Shown: in pieces, positions 8,678 to 17,617 of the stretch
How the letters are laid out: every line of letters starts with the position of its first letter
How positions within the stretch are numbered: the stretch's first letter is position 1
From: Methylopila sp. 73B
GTDB taxonomy: Bacteria; Pseudomonadota; Alphaproteobacteria; Rhizobiales; Methylopilaceae
Assembly (NCBI RefSeq): GCF_000526315.1
Contig: NZ_JAFV01000001.1
Coordinates: 1,922,001 to 1,986,000 of the forward strand
Direction of reading: 5' to 3'
Length of the DNA stretch: 64,000 nucleotides
Made by a program: the position numbers and the translations under genes
The notes under the pieces: model-generated
What the model was told of the DNA's origin: nothing
What the model saw: the letters and a program-made list of their open reading frames with translations, nothing else
The model's database searches: none

Positions 8678-9058
8678 TCAGCGGCGCGCCGTCCCGCGCT
8701 CGTACCGCTGGATGGTCGTCGTCCGGCGCGTCTCGACGACCGCCGGCTCGTAGCCCGGGACGTCCGCCTCGACCCACATGCCGCGCACCTGCTGGGGCAA
8801 GAGCCGGGACGTGAACACCGGCTCGAACAGCCCGTAAAAGTCGTCCTCCAGCAGCATGCGCGGACCTCGCTCCACGACGACCTGCCGTGCGGCGTCCCGC
8901 AGCGGCAGTTGCGGGCCGTAATAGCGCTCGGCGGCGCTCGGCCGGTAGGAGCGCTCCACGGACCGCGTGACGACGACGCGCTCCGCGGGGTCGGCCGCCG
9001 TGGCGGACCCTGAACCGAGGGCGAGAAGAACGAGGACCAAGCCTCTGACGCGCATCAT
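8678..9058 (-). CDS. Hypothetical secreted protein
   Basis: A 126-residue protein with a convincing signal peptide (VRGLVLVLLALGSGSATAA, cleavage near residue 22). The mature part is charged and rich in Arg and Tyr (RSYRPSAAERYYGPQLPL) and ends with RTTTIQRYERGTARR. It is convergent with prs, with 5 bp between the two stops. Two start codons (9058, 9055) are possible. I do not recognise the family. The codon use is like its neighbours and the signal sequence makes it likely real. Confidence 0.6.
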   Translation of the reverse strand: MMRVRGLVLVLLALGSGSATAADPAERVVVTRSVERSYRPSAAERYYGPQLPLRDAARQVVVERGPRMLLEDDFYGLFEPVFTSRLLPQQVRGMWVEADVPGYEPAVVETRRTTTIQRYERGTARR

Positions 9059-9237
9059 GCCGACCTCCCGGGAACCGCAGCATGGAGATGGGGCGCGGAG
9101 ATCGGCCGTCGAGACCGGACACGTTGCGCCGGAACGGCGTTTCTGCTAGCTCACGCGCGCGGCGTCCCACACCCCTGGAGGGGTTCGCCGCCTGAGGCCG
9201 TCCGCATCGGGCGGCCATTTCATTTCGGAGAACTGAT

Positions 9238-9978
9238 ATGTCCGCGACCAAGCCGCTCAAGGCCGAAGCGCGCGAGAAGGCCGGTAAGGGGGCCGCCCGC
9301 GCACTTCGCCGTCAAGGCAAGATTCCCGCCGTCATCTACGGCGGCAAGAAGCCCCCCGTCAGCATCGCGCTCGACGGCCACGAGGCGTTCAAGCTGCTGC
9401 ACGCCGGCGGCTTCAAGACCACGATTTTCGAGATCGACACCGGCGCCGGCAAGGAGCGGGTCATCCCGCGCGACTACCAGCGCGACGTCGTGACCGACAC
9501 CCTGCTGCACGTCGACTTCTTCCGCGTGACCGCGTCGTCGGTCGTGGACGTCGAGGTGCCCGTGCACTTCCTCAACGACGAGGCCTCCCCCGGCCTCAAG
9601 CGCGGCGGCGTTCTCAACGTCGTGCTGCACACAGTTCACGTGAAGGCGGGCGTCGACGACATTCCGACGGCGATCGAGGTCGACCTCAAGGGCCTCGAGA
9701 TCGGCGACATAGTCCACGCCAATTCTGTGAAGCTGCCGAAGGGCGTCGAGTTCTCGGCCGAGAACCTCGAAGAGCTGACCATCGCCACCATCGCCGCGCC
9801 GACCGTGGTCGCGGAAGAGGTGGCCGAGGAGCAGGCCGAGGCCGCCGCCGAGAACCGCGGCGAGACCATCGAGCCGGAAGAAGGCGCTGAGACCGAAGGC
9901 GAGACGGCGGCCGACGAGGCCGACGCCAAGCAGGACGAGGACAAGAAGTCCGAGAGCCGCAAGTCGCAGGACGACTGA
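9238..9978 (+). CDS. rplY: 50S ribosomal protein L25/general stress protein Ctc
   Basis: A 246-residue member of the long (Ctc-type) L25 family, which binds 5S rRNA. The N-terminal L25 domain reads KAEAREKAGKGAARALRRQGKIPAVIYGG and continues to HVDFFRV; the TL5-like C-domain covers the middle; the last 60 residues are a strongly acidic tail (AEEVAEEQAEAAAEN... to DEDKKSESRKSQDD), common in alphaproteobacteria. The ATG at 9238 follows a TCGGAGAAC ribosome-binding site. It lies upstream of pth, the usual order. Confidence 0.95.
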   Translation: MSATKPLKAEAREKAGKGAARALRRQGKIPAVIYGGKKPPVSIALDGHEAFKLLHAGGFKTTIFEIDTGAGKERVIPRDYQRDVVTDTLLHVDFFRVTASSVVDVEVPVHFLNDEASPGLKRGGVLNVVLHTVHVKAGVDDIPTAIEVDLKGLEIGDIVHANSVKLPKGVEFSAENLEELTIATIAAPTVVAEEVAEEQAEAAAENRGETIEPEEGAETEGETAADEADAKQDEDKKSESRKSQDD

Positions 9979-9986
9979 TCGATCCG

Positions 9987-10018
9987 CGCGTCATGCCCGC
10001 AACCGCGGGCATGACGCG
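9987..10018. terminator. Perfect 14-bp inverted repeat between rplY and pth (terminator or REP-like)
   Basis: Arms CGCGTCATGCCCGC and GCGGGCATGACGCG around the loop AACC. No T-tract follows, so it may be a REP-type palindrome rather than an intrinsic terminator. The GTCATGCC/GGCATGAC core resembles the ends of the family E repeat at 57882. Confidence 0.6.
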
Positions 10019-10047
10019 ACGGGCCGTCCCTGTTGGGAGCGACCGAC

Positions 10048-10656
10048 ATGCTGCTCCTGGTCGGCCTTGGCAATCCGGGGCCGAAGTACGAGAAGAACCG
10101 GCACAACATCGGCTTTATGGCCGTCGACCGGATCGCGTCCCGCCACGGCTTCGGGCCCTGGCGGGCGCGCTTCCAGGGTGAGACCGCGGAGGGCGCGATC
10201 GGCGGCCTGAAGACGCTGCTGCTGAAGCCGCGCACCTACATGAACGAGAGCGGCCGCGCCGTCGCCGAAGCCGCCCGCTTCTTCAAGATCGCTCTGCCCG
10301 ACATCGTAGCGCTGCATGACGAGCTCGACCTCGCGCCGGGCAAGCTGCGCGTGAAGATCGGCGGCGGCAACGCCGGCCACAACGGCCTGCGCTCGATCAC
10401 CGCCCACATGGGCAACGACTACAAGCGCGTGCGTCTCGGGATCGGCCACCCCGGCAAAGACGCGGTGCTGTCCTACGTGCTCAACGACTTCGGCAAGTCC
10501 GAAATGGGCTGGGTCGACGTGCTGACCGAGGCGATCGCTGACGCGGCCGATCTTCTGGCCGGGGCGCAGGACGCCAGCTTCCAGAACAAGGTGCACCTCA
10601 GGATGGAGGCCGCAGGCTTCGGCGAGGTGGAGAAGCTCGGCGCGGCCAGGACCTGA
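10048..10656 (+). CDS. pth: Peptidyl-tRNA hydrolase
   Basis: A 202-residue enzyme that releases peptides from peptidyl-tRNA. The full set of Pth motifs is present: [22 protein letters not shown] with the catalytic His, [29 protein letters not shown] with the catalytic Asp, and [14 protein letters not shown] start at ATG 10048, preceded by GGGAGCGACC; a TTG five codons upstream is possible but less likely. It is followed by the toxin-antitoxin pair instead of directly by ychF, its common neighbour. Confidence 0.95.
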   Translation: MLLLVGLGNPGPKYEKNRHNIGFMAVDRIASRHGFGPWRARFQGETAEGAIGGLKTLLLKPRTYMNESGRAVAEAARFFKIALPDIVALHDELDLAPGKLRVKIGGGNAGHNGLRSITAHMGNDYKRVRLGIGHPGKDAVLSYVLNDFGKSEMGWVDVLTEAIADAADLLAGAQDASFQNKVHLRMEAAGFGEVEKLGAART

Positions 10657-10718
10657 CGAGCCGCGTCTTGACCCACGGACACGGAAACACGAAGTTCGTG
10701 TCGAGGAGCGCCGGACCG

Positions 10719-11036
10719 ATGAAGAACGTGACGATCACCCTTCCCGACGAGCTCGCCGCCACTGTTCGCGTCGACGCCGCGAAGGCCGGCAAGAGCATGT
10801 CGCGCTACATCGCCGATCTTCTGGACCAGCGTGGCGACCTCCATGCGCGGCAGATGGCGGCGATCGAATCGTTCCTCGCTCTGCCGAAGGCTCCCATGAG
10901 CGACGAAAACGGCATGCTTCCCGGCCGCGAGGAGAACTACCGGCGTGAGGTGTTTCGTGGACACGAACATTCTGCTGTACACGCTGGACCTGAACGACCG
11001 GACGAAGGCGATGGCCGCGACCGCGGTCGTTCATGA
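10719..11036 (+). CDS. Ribbon-helix-helix antitoxin-like protein (VapB-type partner)
   Basis: A 105-residue protein. The first 45 residues, MKNVTITLPDELAATVRVDAAKAGKSMSRYIADLL, fit a ribbon-helix-helix fold: one DNA-binding strand, two helices, and the AGKSMSRYIA turn typical of antitoxins paired with PIN toxins. The middle (ARQMAAIESFLALPKAP) probably binds the toxin. The last 30 residues are read in a frame that overlaps the toxin gene by 92 bp. Antitoxins of this type autoregulate their operon. It starts 62 bp after pth. Confidence 0.78.
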   Translation: MKNVTITLPDELAATVRVDAAKAGKSMSRYIADLLDQRGDLHARQMAAIESFLALPKAPMSDENGMLPGREENYRREVFRGHEHSAVHAGPERPDEGDGRDRGRS

Positions 11037-11385
11037 GCTTGCAAAGCGCCGCAGCCTTGTCGTTTCGCTTCAGGTCTTGAACGAGATGACCAACATCCTG
11101 CTCAACAAGCGCAGGGATCTTTCTCTCGACGCGGTTCGGGAGATCGTCGAGCCGCTCGCCGTTTTCGGAGACGCTCCGCTCTCTTGGGAGATCATCGACG
11201 TCGCTTGGCGCGTCCGCGAGCTGACTGGCTATGGCTGGTGGGACAGCCTTCTCGTCGCGACCGCGCATCTGGAAAAATGCCGCTATTTCCTGTCGGAAGA
11301 CATGCAGCACGAGCGCGCCATTTTCGACGTCACCATCGTCAATCCGTTCGTGACGTCGCCTTTCGACCTCCCTCTCCCGAACTGA
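10945..11385 (+). CDS. PIN-domain toxin (VapC-type ribonuclease)
   Basis: A 146-residue PIN domain. The acidic active site is visible: FVDTNILLY (first Asp), SLQVLNEMTNILL (Glu), YGWWDSLLVATAHLEKC (Asp) and FLSEDMQHER (last Asp). PIN toxins are Mg-dependent RNases. The start is a GTG at 10945, inside the antitoxin gene, giving the tidy PIN opening VRCFVDTNILLY; the genes are therefore coupled by a 92 bp overlap. It ends 15 bp before ychF. No RNA target can be inferred. Confidence 0.85.
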   Translation: MRCFVDTNILLYTLDLNDRTKAMAATAVVHELAKRRSLVVSLQVLNEMTNILLNKRRDLSLDAVREIVEPLAVFGDAPLSWEIIDVAWRVRELTGYGWWDSLLVATAHLEKCRYFLSEDMQHERAIFDVTIVNPFVTSPFDLPLPN

Positions 11386-11400
11386 CGAGCGACCAATCCC

Positions 11401-12498
11401 ATGGGCTTCAAATGCGGCATCGTCGGCCTGCCGAACGTCGGCAAGTCGACCCTCTTCAACGCGCTGACGCAGACCGCCGCCGCCCAGGCCGCGAACTATC
11501 CGTTCTGCACCATCGAGCCGAACGTCGGCGAGGTCGCGGTGCCCGATCCGCGGCTTGGCAAGCTCGCGGCGATCGCCGGCTCCAAGGAGATCATCCCGAC
11601 GCGGCTGACCTTCGTGGACATCGCCGGCCTCGTGCGCGGCGCCTCGAAGGGCGAAGGCCTCGGCAACCAGTTCCTCGCCCACATCCGCGAGGTCGACGCG
11701 ATCGCCTATGTCCTGCGCTGCTTCGAGGACGACGACATCACCCATGTCGAAGGCAAGATCGACCCGCTGTCGGACGCCGACACGGTCGAGACCGAGCTGA
11801 TGATCGCCGACCTCGAGAGCCTCGAGAAGCGGGTGGTCGCGCTCGAGAAGCGCGCGCGGTCGAACGACAAGGAAGCGAAAGAGCAGCTCGAGCTCGTCGG
11901 CCGCGTGCTCCCGCTGCTGCGCGACGGCAAGCCCGCCCGGCTCGCCAAGATCTCGGACGACGAGCGGCCCGCCTTCGACGCGTTGAACCTGCTGACCTCG
12001 AAGCCGGTGCTTTACGTCGCCAACGTGGATGAGGCCTCGGCAGTTGGCGGCAACGCCTACTCCGCGCGAGTCGAGGAGCGGGCGAAGGCCGAGGGCGCCG
12101 TCGCCGTCGCCATCTCCGCCCGGATCGAGAGCGAGATCGCGGTGCTGCCGGAGGACGAGCGGACGGAGTATCTCGAAGCGCTCGGCCTGCATGAGCCCGG
12201 CCTCGACCGTCTCATCAACGCCGGCTACCAGCTGCTCGGGCTCGTGACCTACTTCACGGTTGGCCCCAAGGAGACCCGCGCCTGGACGATCGAGCGCGGC
12301 ACCAAGGCGCCGGCGGCGGCGGGCGTGATCCATTCCGACTTCGAGAAGGGCTTCATCCGCTCCGAAACCATCGCCTACGACGACTACGTCACGCTGAAGG
12401 GCGAGACGGGCGCCAAGGACGCGGGCAAGATGCGGCTCGAAGGCAAGGAATACGTCGTCGCCGACGGCGACGTGCTGCACTTCCGCTTCGCGAACTGA
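11401..12498 (+). CDS. ychF: Redox-regulated ATPase YchF (OLA1 family)
   Basis: A 365-residue Obg-related P-loop protein that binds ATP more readily than GTP and associates with ribosomes. G1 is GIVGLPNVGKSTLFNAL, the switch region is ANYPFCTIEPNVG, G3 is FVDIAGLVRGASKGEGLGNQFL. The family-specific LYVANVDE takes the place of NKxD, and the C-terminal TGS-like domain ends KDAGKMRLEGKEYVVADGDVLHFRFAN. The length is exact for the family. The start ATG 11401 gives MGFKCGIVGLPNVG. Confidence 0.96.
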   Translation: MGFKCGIVGLPNVGKSTLFNALTQTAAAQAANYPFCTIEPNVGEVAVPDPRLGKLAAIAGSKEIIPTRLTFVDIAGLVRGASKGEGLGNQFLAHIREVDAIAYVLRCFEDDDITHVEGKIDPLSDADTVETELMIADLESLEKRVVALEKRARSNDKEAKEQLELVGRVLPLLRDGKPARLAKISDDERPAFDALNLLTSKPVLYVANVDEASAVGGNAYSARVEERAKAEGAVAVAISARIESEIAVLPEDERTEYLEALGLHEPGLDRLINAGYQLLGLVTYFTVGPKETRAWTIERGTKAPAAAGVIHSDFEKGFIRSETIAYDDYVTLKGETGAKDAGKMRLEGKEYVVADGDVLHFRFAN

Positions 12499-12530
12499 GC
12501 GGGCGAAGGAGCGGACAGGACCGGAGTGGG

Positions 12531-12649
12531 CGCTTCGAGACGCCCGCGTCCCGCGGGCTCCTCAGCACGAGGAGGTTTTGGCCCTCCTGCGCTCTCAGTC
12601 CTCATCATGCTGGAGGAGGCGGCGTCAGCCGCCGTCTCGAAGCACGCAC
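12531..12649. repeat. Palindromic repeat family B, copy B1
   Basis: About 119 bp between ychF and the MaoC pair. The outer arms are CGCTTCGAGACG and CGTCTCGAAGCACGCA, with inner CTCCTCAGCACGAGGAGG and CCTCATCATGCTGGAGG hairpins. Related copies lie at 27671, 38293 and 62546, with a half-copy at 61163. Confidence 0.85.
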
Positions 12650-12686
12650 TGCCTGCCCGCGCCACGATAGCGAAGAGGAGCGCCTG

Positions 12687-13151
12687 ATGCCGGACCCCCG
12701 CTACGCCTTCGAGGACTTCGCCCCCCGCGACACGTCGGAGTACGGCGGCCTCGTCGTCGACCGCGACGACATGGTGGCCTTCGCCGAGGAGTACGACCCG
12801 CAGCCGATGCACCTGTCAGAGCGCGCCGCGCGCTCAAGCATGCTGGGCGAGCTGATCGCGTCCGGCTGGTACACGGCGGCGCTGCTGATGCGGATGAACT
12901 GCGACCGCTGGCTCGTCGACAGCACCTCGCTGGGCTCGCTGGGCGTCGACAGCGTGGAATGGCGCGCGCCGGTGCGCGCGGGCGACCGACTGACGGTGCG
13001 GAGCACGGTCGTCGCCGCCCGCGCCTCCCGCAGCCGGCCGGACATGGGCGTGGTCTCCTTCGCCTTCGACGTCGTGAACCAGGACAGCGTGGTCGTGATG
13101 CGGCAGGTCAACGCCGTGATGTTCGGCCGTCGCGACGCGGGAGCGGTCTGA
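12687..13151 (+). CDS. MaoC family dehydratase-like protein
   Basis: A 154-residue hot-dog fold protein. The hydratase-type motif is AFAEEYDPQPMHLSERAARSSMLGELIASGWYTAALLMRM, with the Asp and His of R-specific enoyl-CoA hydratases, and the core strand SVEWRAPVRAGDRLTVRSTV follows. A one-base overlap (TGATG) couples it to a second MaoC-like gene, so the two may act as a heterodimer. The substrate is presumably an acyl-CoA; nothing nearby narrows it. Confidence 0.85.
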   Translation: MPDPRYAFEDFAPRDTSEYGGLVVDRDDMVAFAEEYDPQPMHLSERAARSSMLGELIASGWYTAALLMRMNCDRWLVDSTSLGSLGVDSVEWRAPVRAGDRLTVRSTVVAARASRSRPDMGVVSFAFDVVNQDSVVVMRQVNAVMFGRRDAGAV

Positions 13152-13627
13152 TGCATCTCGAGGACTACGCGCCGGGCGACCGCGCCGAGATCGGCTCGCA
13201 CCTCTTCACGGCGGACGAAATTCTGCGCTTCGCGCGCAAGTACGACACCCAGGCCTTTCATCTGTCCGAGGAGGCTGGGCTCGCAGGTCCCTTCAAGGGC
13301 CTCGCCGCGTCCGGCTGGCACACCTCAGCGGTGTGGATGAAGCTGATGATCGCCTTCCAGACCAGGATGGCGAAGGAGCGCATGGCGGCGGGCCTGCCGG
13401 TCGGCCGCGTCGGCCCCTCCCCCGGCTTTCGCGACCTGCGCTGGACGGCGCCCGTCATGGCGGGCGACACGCTGACCTACTTTTCGGAAGTGCTGGGGAC
13501 GCGGCCGAGCGCGTCTCGCCCCGGCTGGGGCCTGCTCACCGCCCGCAACACGGCGACGAACCAGCACGGCGTGGAGGTTTTCGCGTTCACCAGCGCGGTG
13601 TTCGTCGGCATGCGGCCGGCGGATTGA
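13151..13627 (+). CDS. MaoC family dehydratase-like protein (second copy)
   Basis: A 158-residue hot-dog protein resembling its upstream neighbour: FARKYDTQAFHLSEEAGLAGPFKGLAASGWHTSAVWMKLM, then DLRWTAPVMAGDTLTYFSEVL. The catalytic Asp and His positions are kept (YDTQAFH). It is longer than the first copy between the two halves (FQTRMAKERMAAGLPVGRVGPSPG). It is coupled by a TGATG stop-start and convergent with mtnP 8 bp later. A role in acyl-CoA hydration is by family only. Confidence 0.85.
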   Translation: MHLEDYAPGDRAEIGSHLFTADEILRFARKYDTQAFHLSEEAGLAGPFKGLAASGWHTSAVWMKLMIAFQTRMAKERMAAGLPVGRVGPSPGFRDLRWTAPVMAGDTLTYFSEVLGTRPSASRPGWGLLTARNTATNQHGVEVFAFTSAVFVGMRPAD

Positions 13628-13635
13628 ATCGCGGC

Positions 13636-14511
13636 TCAGCCGCGGAGCACCCGCCCGGCGACCGCGTCGAGCTTCGCCAGCAGCTGCGGGTCGCGATGCT
13701 CCGGCGCGGTGACGATGGCGTAGTCGAGCGCCCGGTCCGATCCGAGCGGGCACGGCTCGTGCTCCTCGGGGAAGTCGGCGGCGAGCCGCGCCACCAGGCG
13801 GCGCGCCTTGTCGCCGTTGGCGTGCATCACGGCGAGGATGTCGGCGACGTCGACGCCGGCCTCATGCGGACGCCAGGCGTCGTAGTCCGTCACCATGCCG
13901 ACGGTCGCGTAGGACAGCTCCGCCTCGCGGGCGAGCTTCGCCTCGGGCATGTTGGTCATGCCCACGATCGACGCGCCCATGGCCTTGTAGGCGACGGATT
14001 CCGCCCGGGTGGAGAACTGCGGGCCTTCCATGCAGACGTAGGCGCCGCCGACCACATGCGGCACGCCCTCGGCCGCCGCCGCCCGGGCGATCCGCGCCAC
14101 GAGGTTCGGCGCGACGGGGTCCGAGAAGGCGACGTGGGCCACGCAGCCGGGGCCGAAAAAGGTGGGCTGGCGGCGGAAGGTGCGGTCGATGAACTGGTCC
14201 GCCAGCACGAAGGTCCCGGGCGGAAGCTCCTCGCGATAGGAGCCGCACGCCGACAGCGAAACAAGATCCGTGACGCCCGCCCGCTTCAGGACGTCGATGT
14301 TCGCGCGGTAGTCGATGTCGGAGGGCGACAGCCGATGGCCGGCGCCATGGCGGGGCAGGAAGACGATCGTGGTCGCGCCGATCCGGCCGCGCTTCGGCTT
14401 GGCGGACGGCAGCCCCCAGGGACTTGCGAGATCAAGCTCCTCGACGCCTTCGAGGCCAGGCAGATCGTAGATCCCGGACCCGCCGACCACGCCCAGAACG
14501 GCCTTCGCCAT
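13636..14511 (-). CDS. mtnP: S-methyl-5'-thioadenosine phosphorylase
   Basis: A 291-residue nucleoside phosphorylase of methionine salvage, splitting methylthioadenosine with phosphate. Motifs present are LGVVGGSGIYDLPGL, the phosphate-binding FLPRHGAGHRLSPSDIDYRANI, SLSACGSYREELPPG, and the substrate segment GGAYVCMEGPQFSTRAES followed by IVGMTNMPEAKLAREAELSYATVGMVTDYD. The length is normal. It lies between the MaoC pair and the petABC operon, and a terminator separates it from the latter. Confidence 0.94.
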   Translation of the reverse strand: MAKAVLGVVGGSGIYDLPGLEGVEELDLASPWGLPSAKPKRGRIGATTIVFLPRHGAGHRLSPSDIDYRANIDVLKRAGVTDLVSLSACGSYREELPPGTFVLADQFIDRTFRRQPTFFGPGCVAHVAFSDPVAPNLVARIARAAAAEGVPHVVGGAYVCMEGPQFSTRAESVAYKAMGASIVGMTNMPEAKLAREAELSYATVGMVTDYDAWRPHEAGVDVADILAVMHANGDKARRLVARLAADFPEEHEPCPLGSDRALDYAIVTAPEHRDPQLLAKLDAVAGRVLRG

Positions 14512-14529
14512 CGTTCGCTCCTGACAATG

Positions 14530-14556
14530 AAAAACGGCGGACCCGAAGGCCCGCCG
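14530..14556 (-). terminator. Intrinsic terminator of the petABC operon
   Basis: On the minus strand a 9-bp stem with one mismatch (CGGCGGGCC, loop TTCG, GGTCCGCCG) is followed directly by TTTTT. It lies 29 bp beyond the stop of the cytochrome c1 gene and ahead of mtnP. Confidence 0.8.
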
Positions 14557-14584
14557 CTCTATAGCACAGGGTCGTGCGCCGGGA

Positions 14585-15514
14585 TCAGGCGATCGCCTTC
14601 GGCTTGGCGCCGGCCCAGACGCGCTTCTTGACGAGATAGACGAGCGAGCCGAACACCAGCAGCCAGATCATCACCACGAAGCCGGTCGCCTTGCGGGCCG
14701 CGAGGTGCGGCTCGGCCGCCCACATCATGAACGCCGCGACGTCCTTGCCGTACTGGTCGACGGTGGTCGGCGTGCCGTCGGTGTACTCCACCTGCCCGTC
14801 CTGGATCGGCTTCGCCATCGCAATCCAGTGGTTGGGGAAGTACTTGTTGTAGTGCAGGTTCGCGGCGGCCGGCGTCGCGCCCGCCGGCGGCTCTTCGTAG
14901 CCCACCAGCAGCGCGTGGATGTAGTCCGGCCCCTGCTCCTGGTACTGGGCGACGATGTCCCACAGGAACCACGGGAAGCCGCGCTCGTAGGTGCGGGCCT
15001 TGGCGAGCAGGGAGAAGTCCGGCGGATAGGCGCCGCCGTTCGCGGCGCGAGCCGCCTGCTCGTGGGGGAACGCCTTCGGGAACTGGTCCGACAGCCGGGC
15101 TTTGCGGGTGAACATCTCGCCCTGGTCGTTCGGGCCGTCCTGGACCTCGTACTCGTTGGCGATCGCGCGCGCCTGGCCCTCGTTGAAGCCGAGCCCGCCC
15201 GGCTCCATCAGGTTGCGAAAGGAAACCAGCGAGAGCGAGTGACAGCTCGAGCAGACCTCCTTGTAGATCTTGAAGCCGCGCTGCAGCTGCGCCGGGTCGA
15301 ACTTCCCGAACGGGCCCCAGAAGGTCCACTTCTGCATCGGCGGCTGCGGCGTGTGGTGGGCGCCGCCTTCCTGCGCGCCCTCCCCGCCGGCCGCGAGCGC
15401 CCCGCCGGCGCCGGCCAGCGCGCCGAGGCCGATGACGGCCGCCGCGGCGACGGCGCGAAGAGAACGCAGGCTCATGGTCTTGCTTTCGAAACGCAGGGTC
15501 ATGGGCCCGATCAT
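14585..15514 (-). CDS. petC: Cytochrome c1 subunit of the bc1 complex
   Basis: A 309-residue, periplasm-facing haem protein of complex III. After a signal-like leader ([28 protein letters not shown]) come [31 protein letters not shown] with the CxxCH haem site, the ligand region around [16 protein letters not shown], and a C-terminal anchor helix [21 protein letters not shown]. The ATG at 15514 overlaps the cytochrome b stop (ATGA), but ATGs at 15502 and 15475 are also possible; the last gives the tidiest signal peptide. Third gene of petABC. It passes electrons from the Rieske centre to soluble cytochrome c. Confidence 0.93.
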   Translation of the reverse strand: MIGPMTLRFESKTMSLRSLRAVAAAAVIGLGALAGAGGALAAGGEGAQEGGAHHTPQPPMQKWTFWGPFGKFDPAQLQRGFKIYKEVCSSCHSLSLVSFRNLMEPGGLGFNEGQARAIANEYEVQDGPNDQGEMFTRKARLSDQFPKAFPHEQAARAANGGAYPPDFSLLAKARTYERGFPWFLWDIVAQYQEQGPDYIHALLVGYEEPPAGATPAAANLHYNKYFPNHWIAMAKPIQDGQVEYTDGTPTTVDQYGKDVAAFMMWAAEPHLAARKATGFVVMIWLLVFGSLVYLVKKRVWAGAKPKAIA

Positions 15515-16797
15515 CCCTTCGTCTCGGGCGACGCCGCGGCGCCGGCCGGGAAGCCATGGCCGCCGGAGGGGCCCAGGACCGATTCCGCGATCGAGGCCGG
15601 CAGCGGCTTGGTCTTCTCGATCCTGCCCAGGAGAGGAATGACGATCAGGAAGTGAATGAAGTACCAGGCCGTCGCGATGCGGGCATAGGTGATGTAGGGC
15701 TCCTCGGCCGGCTTCGAGCCGAGCCAGCCCAGGATCACGGCGTCCGCGACGAAGATCCAGAAGAAGATCTTGAACATCGGCCGGTATTTCGCCGAGCGCA
15801 CCTTCGACGTGTCGAGCCACGGCAGGATGAAGAGCACCGCGATGGCTCCGAACATCATCAGCACGCCGCCGAGCTTCGACGGAATCGCGCGCAGGATCGC
15901 GTAGAACGGCAGGAAGTACCATTCCGGCACGATGTGCGACGGCGTCACCAGGGGGTTCGCCTCGATGTAGTTGTCGGCGTGGCCCAGGTAGTTCGGGATG
16001 TAGAACACGAACCAGGCGAAGAACGCGATGAAGCAGACCATCGCAAAGCCGTCCTTGATGGTCGCGTAGGGCGTGAACGGCAGCGTGTCCTTGCGGAAGT
16101 CCTTCACCTCGACGCCGGTCGGGTTGTTCTGCCCGACGTGGTGGAGCGCCCAGATGTGAAGCACGACCACGCCCGCGATCATGAAGGGCAGCAGGTAATG
16201 CAGCGCGAAGAAGCGGTTCAGCGTCGGGTTGTCGACGGAGAAGCCGCCCCAGAGCCACGTCACCACCGCCTGGCCCACGCCCGGGATCGCCGAGAACAGG
16301 TTGGTGATCACGGTCGCGCCCCAGAACGACATCTGGCCCCAGGGCAGCACGTAGCCCATGAAGGCGGTCGCCATCATCAGCAGGAAGATCAGCACGCCGA
16401 GGATCCACAGGATCTCGCGGGGCGCCTTGTAGGAGCCGTAGTACATGCCGCGGAACATGTGGATGTACACGGCGATGAAGAACATCGACGCGCCGTTGGC
16501 GTGCAGGTAGCGCAGCAGCCAGCCGTAGTTAACGTCGCGCATGATCTTCTCGACCGAGGCGAAGGCCTTGGTCGCTTCGGGGGTGTAGTGCATCGCGAGC
16601 ACCACGCCGGTCAGGATCTGGGCGACCAGCATGAACATCAGGATGCCGCCGAAGGTCCAGAAGTAGTTCAGGTTGCGCGGCACCGGGTAGGCCACCGCGC
16701 TGGAGTGCACCAGGCCGACGATCGGCAGGCGGCTCTCGAACCATTTGGCGAGGCCGCTTTTCGGCTGGTAGGTCGAATGTCCTTGCATCGAATTCAC
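15511..16797 (-). CDS. petB: Cytochrome b subunit of the bc1 complex
   Basis: A 428-residue membrane protein with eight main helices that carries the two b haems and both quinone sites. Visible are [52 protein letters not shown] (haem His), the Qo cytochrome b signature [33 protein letters not shown] and the [16 protein letters not shown] motif, where PEWY lines the Qo site. The C-terminus has a family-typical extra helix, then a short [19 protein letters not shown] tail. It lies 39 bp after the Rieske gene. Confidence 0.96.
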   Translation of the reverse strand: MNSMQGHSTYQPKSGLAKWFESRLPIVGLVHSSAVAYPVPRNLNYFWTFGGILMFMLVAQILTGVVLAMHYTPEATKAFASVEKIMRDVNYGWLLRYLHANGASMFFIAVYIHMFRGMYYGSYKAPREILWILGVLIFLLMMATAFMGYVLPWGQMSFWGATVITNLFSAIPGVGQAVVTWLWGGFSVDNPTLNRFFALHYLLPFMIAGVVVLHIWALHHVGQNNPTGVEVKDFRKDTLPFTPYATIKDGFAMVCFIAFFAWFVFYIPNYLGHADNYIEANPLVTPSHIVPEWYFLPFYAILRAIPSKLGGVLMMFGAIAVLFILPWLDTSKVRSAKYRPMFKIFFWIFVADAVILGWLGSKPAEEPYITYARIATAWYFIHFLIVIPLLGRIEKTKPLPASIAESVLGPSGGHGFPAGAAASPETKG

Positions 16798-16836
16798 CTC
16801 GTCGCGCCGCGCGGGCGTGAACCTGCGGGGGCGGCC

Positions 16837-17400
16837 TCAGCCGATGGTGATCTTGGTGTCGCTGTCGAAGGCGTAGGGCGGGATGTGGAGGTTTTCCGGC
16901 GCCGGTCCTTTGCGGATGCGTCCCGCACTGTCGTAGTGCGAGCCGTGGCAGGGGCAGAGCCAGCCGTCGAACTCGCCGGACTTCGAGGTCGGAACGCAGC
17001 CGAGATGGGTGCAGATGCCGGTGACGATCAGCCAGTTCTCCTTGCCCTTCGCCGCGCGGTTCTCGTCCGTCGCTTCAGCGTCCGGGGCGAGGTTCTCGTT
17101 GCGCGCGTTGCGGTCGGGCAGCTGGCCGATCTCGACGGCCTTCGCCTCTTCGATGTCCTTCGCCGTGCGGTTCCAGACGAACACCGGCTTGCCGCGCCAT
17201 TTGACGGTGATGATCTGGCCTTCGGCGATCTGGCTGATGTCGACTTCGCTGGTGGCCAACGCGAGCGCCGACGCGTCGGGATTCATCTGAGCCACGAACG
17301 GCCATACGGTGAACCCGGCCCCGACGGCGGCCGCGGCCCCTGTCGCCAGATACAGAAAGTCGCGACGGGTCGGCTCGGCGGCGTCGTGCGTGGCTGCCAC
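16837..17400 (-). CDS. petA: Ubiquinol-cytochrome c reductase iron-sulfur subunit (Rieske protein)
   Basis: A 187-residue Rieske protein. A twin-arginine-type start ([28 protein letters not shown]) provides the membrane anchor and Tat export. The 2Fe-2S ligands lie in GICTHLGCVP and WLCPCHGSHYDSAGR, and the C-terminus PAPENLHIPPYAF is typical. It is the first gene of petABC; the 217 bp to the divergent trmL must contain both promoters. Confidence 0.96.
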   Translation of the reverse strand: MAATHDAAEPTRRDFLYLATGAAAAVGAGFTVWPFVAQMNPDASALALATSEVDISQIAEGQIITVKWRGKPVFVWNRTAKDIEEAKAVEIGQLPDRNARNENLAPDAEATDENRAAKGKENWLIVTGICTHLGCVPTSKSGEFDGWLCPCHGSHYDSAGRIRKGPAPENLHIPPYAFDSDTKITIG

Positions 17401-17617
17401 GATCAGTCTCTCCCAAAAGCTTCCTCAGTGCGGCGTAACGGCGGGCTTGGCTCGTCGGTCCGACGCGGGCCGTCCTTTGGAACGGCTCTTATCTCTTGCG
17501 CGCTTTGTCGCACCCGATGTCGAGGCCTGTCCAGCCCGCCTAAGACTTTAGGACACAGTGTCGCATCTTCACCACCTGGATTCCGCCACGATTCCGTTAT
17601 CGGAGGCTAATTTCCCT

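Noticed and set aside
9987-10018. rplY-pth palindrome as a definite intrinsic terminator
   Set aside because: The stem is perfect but there is no T-tract, and its core resembles the family E repeat ends, so I list it only as terminator or REP-like.
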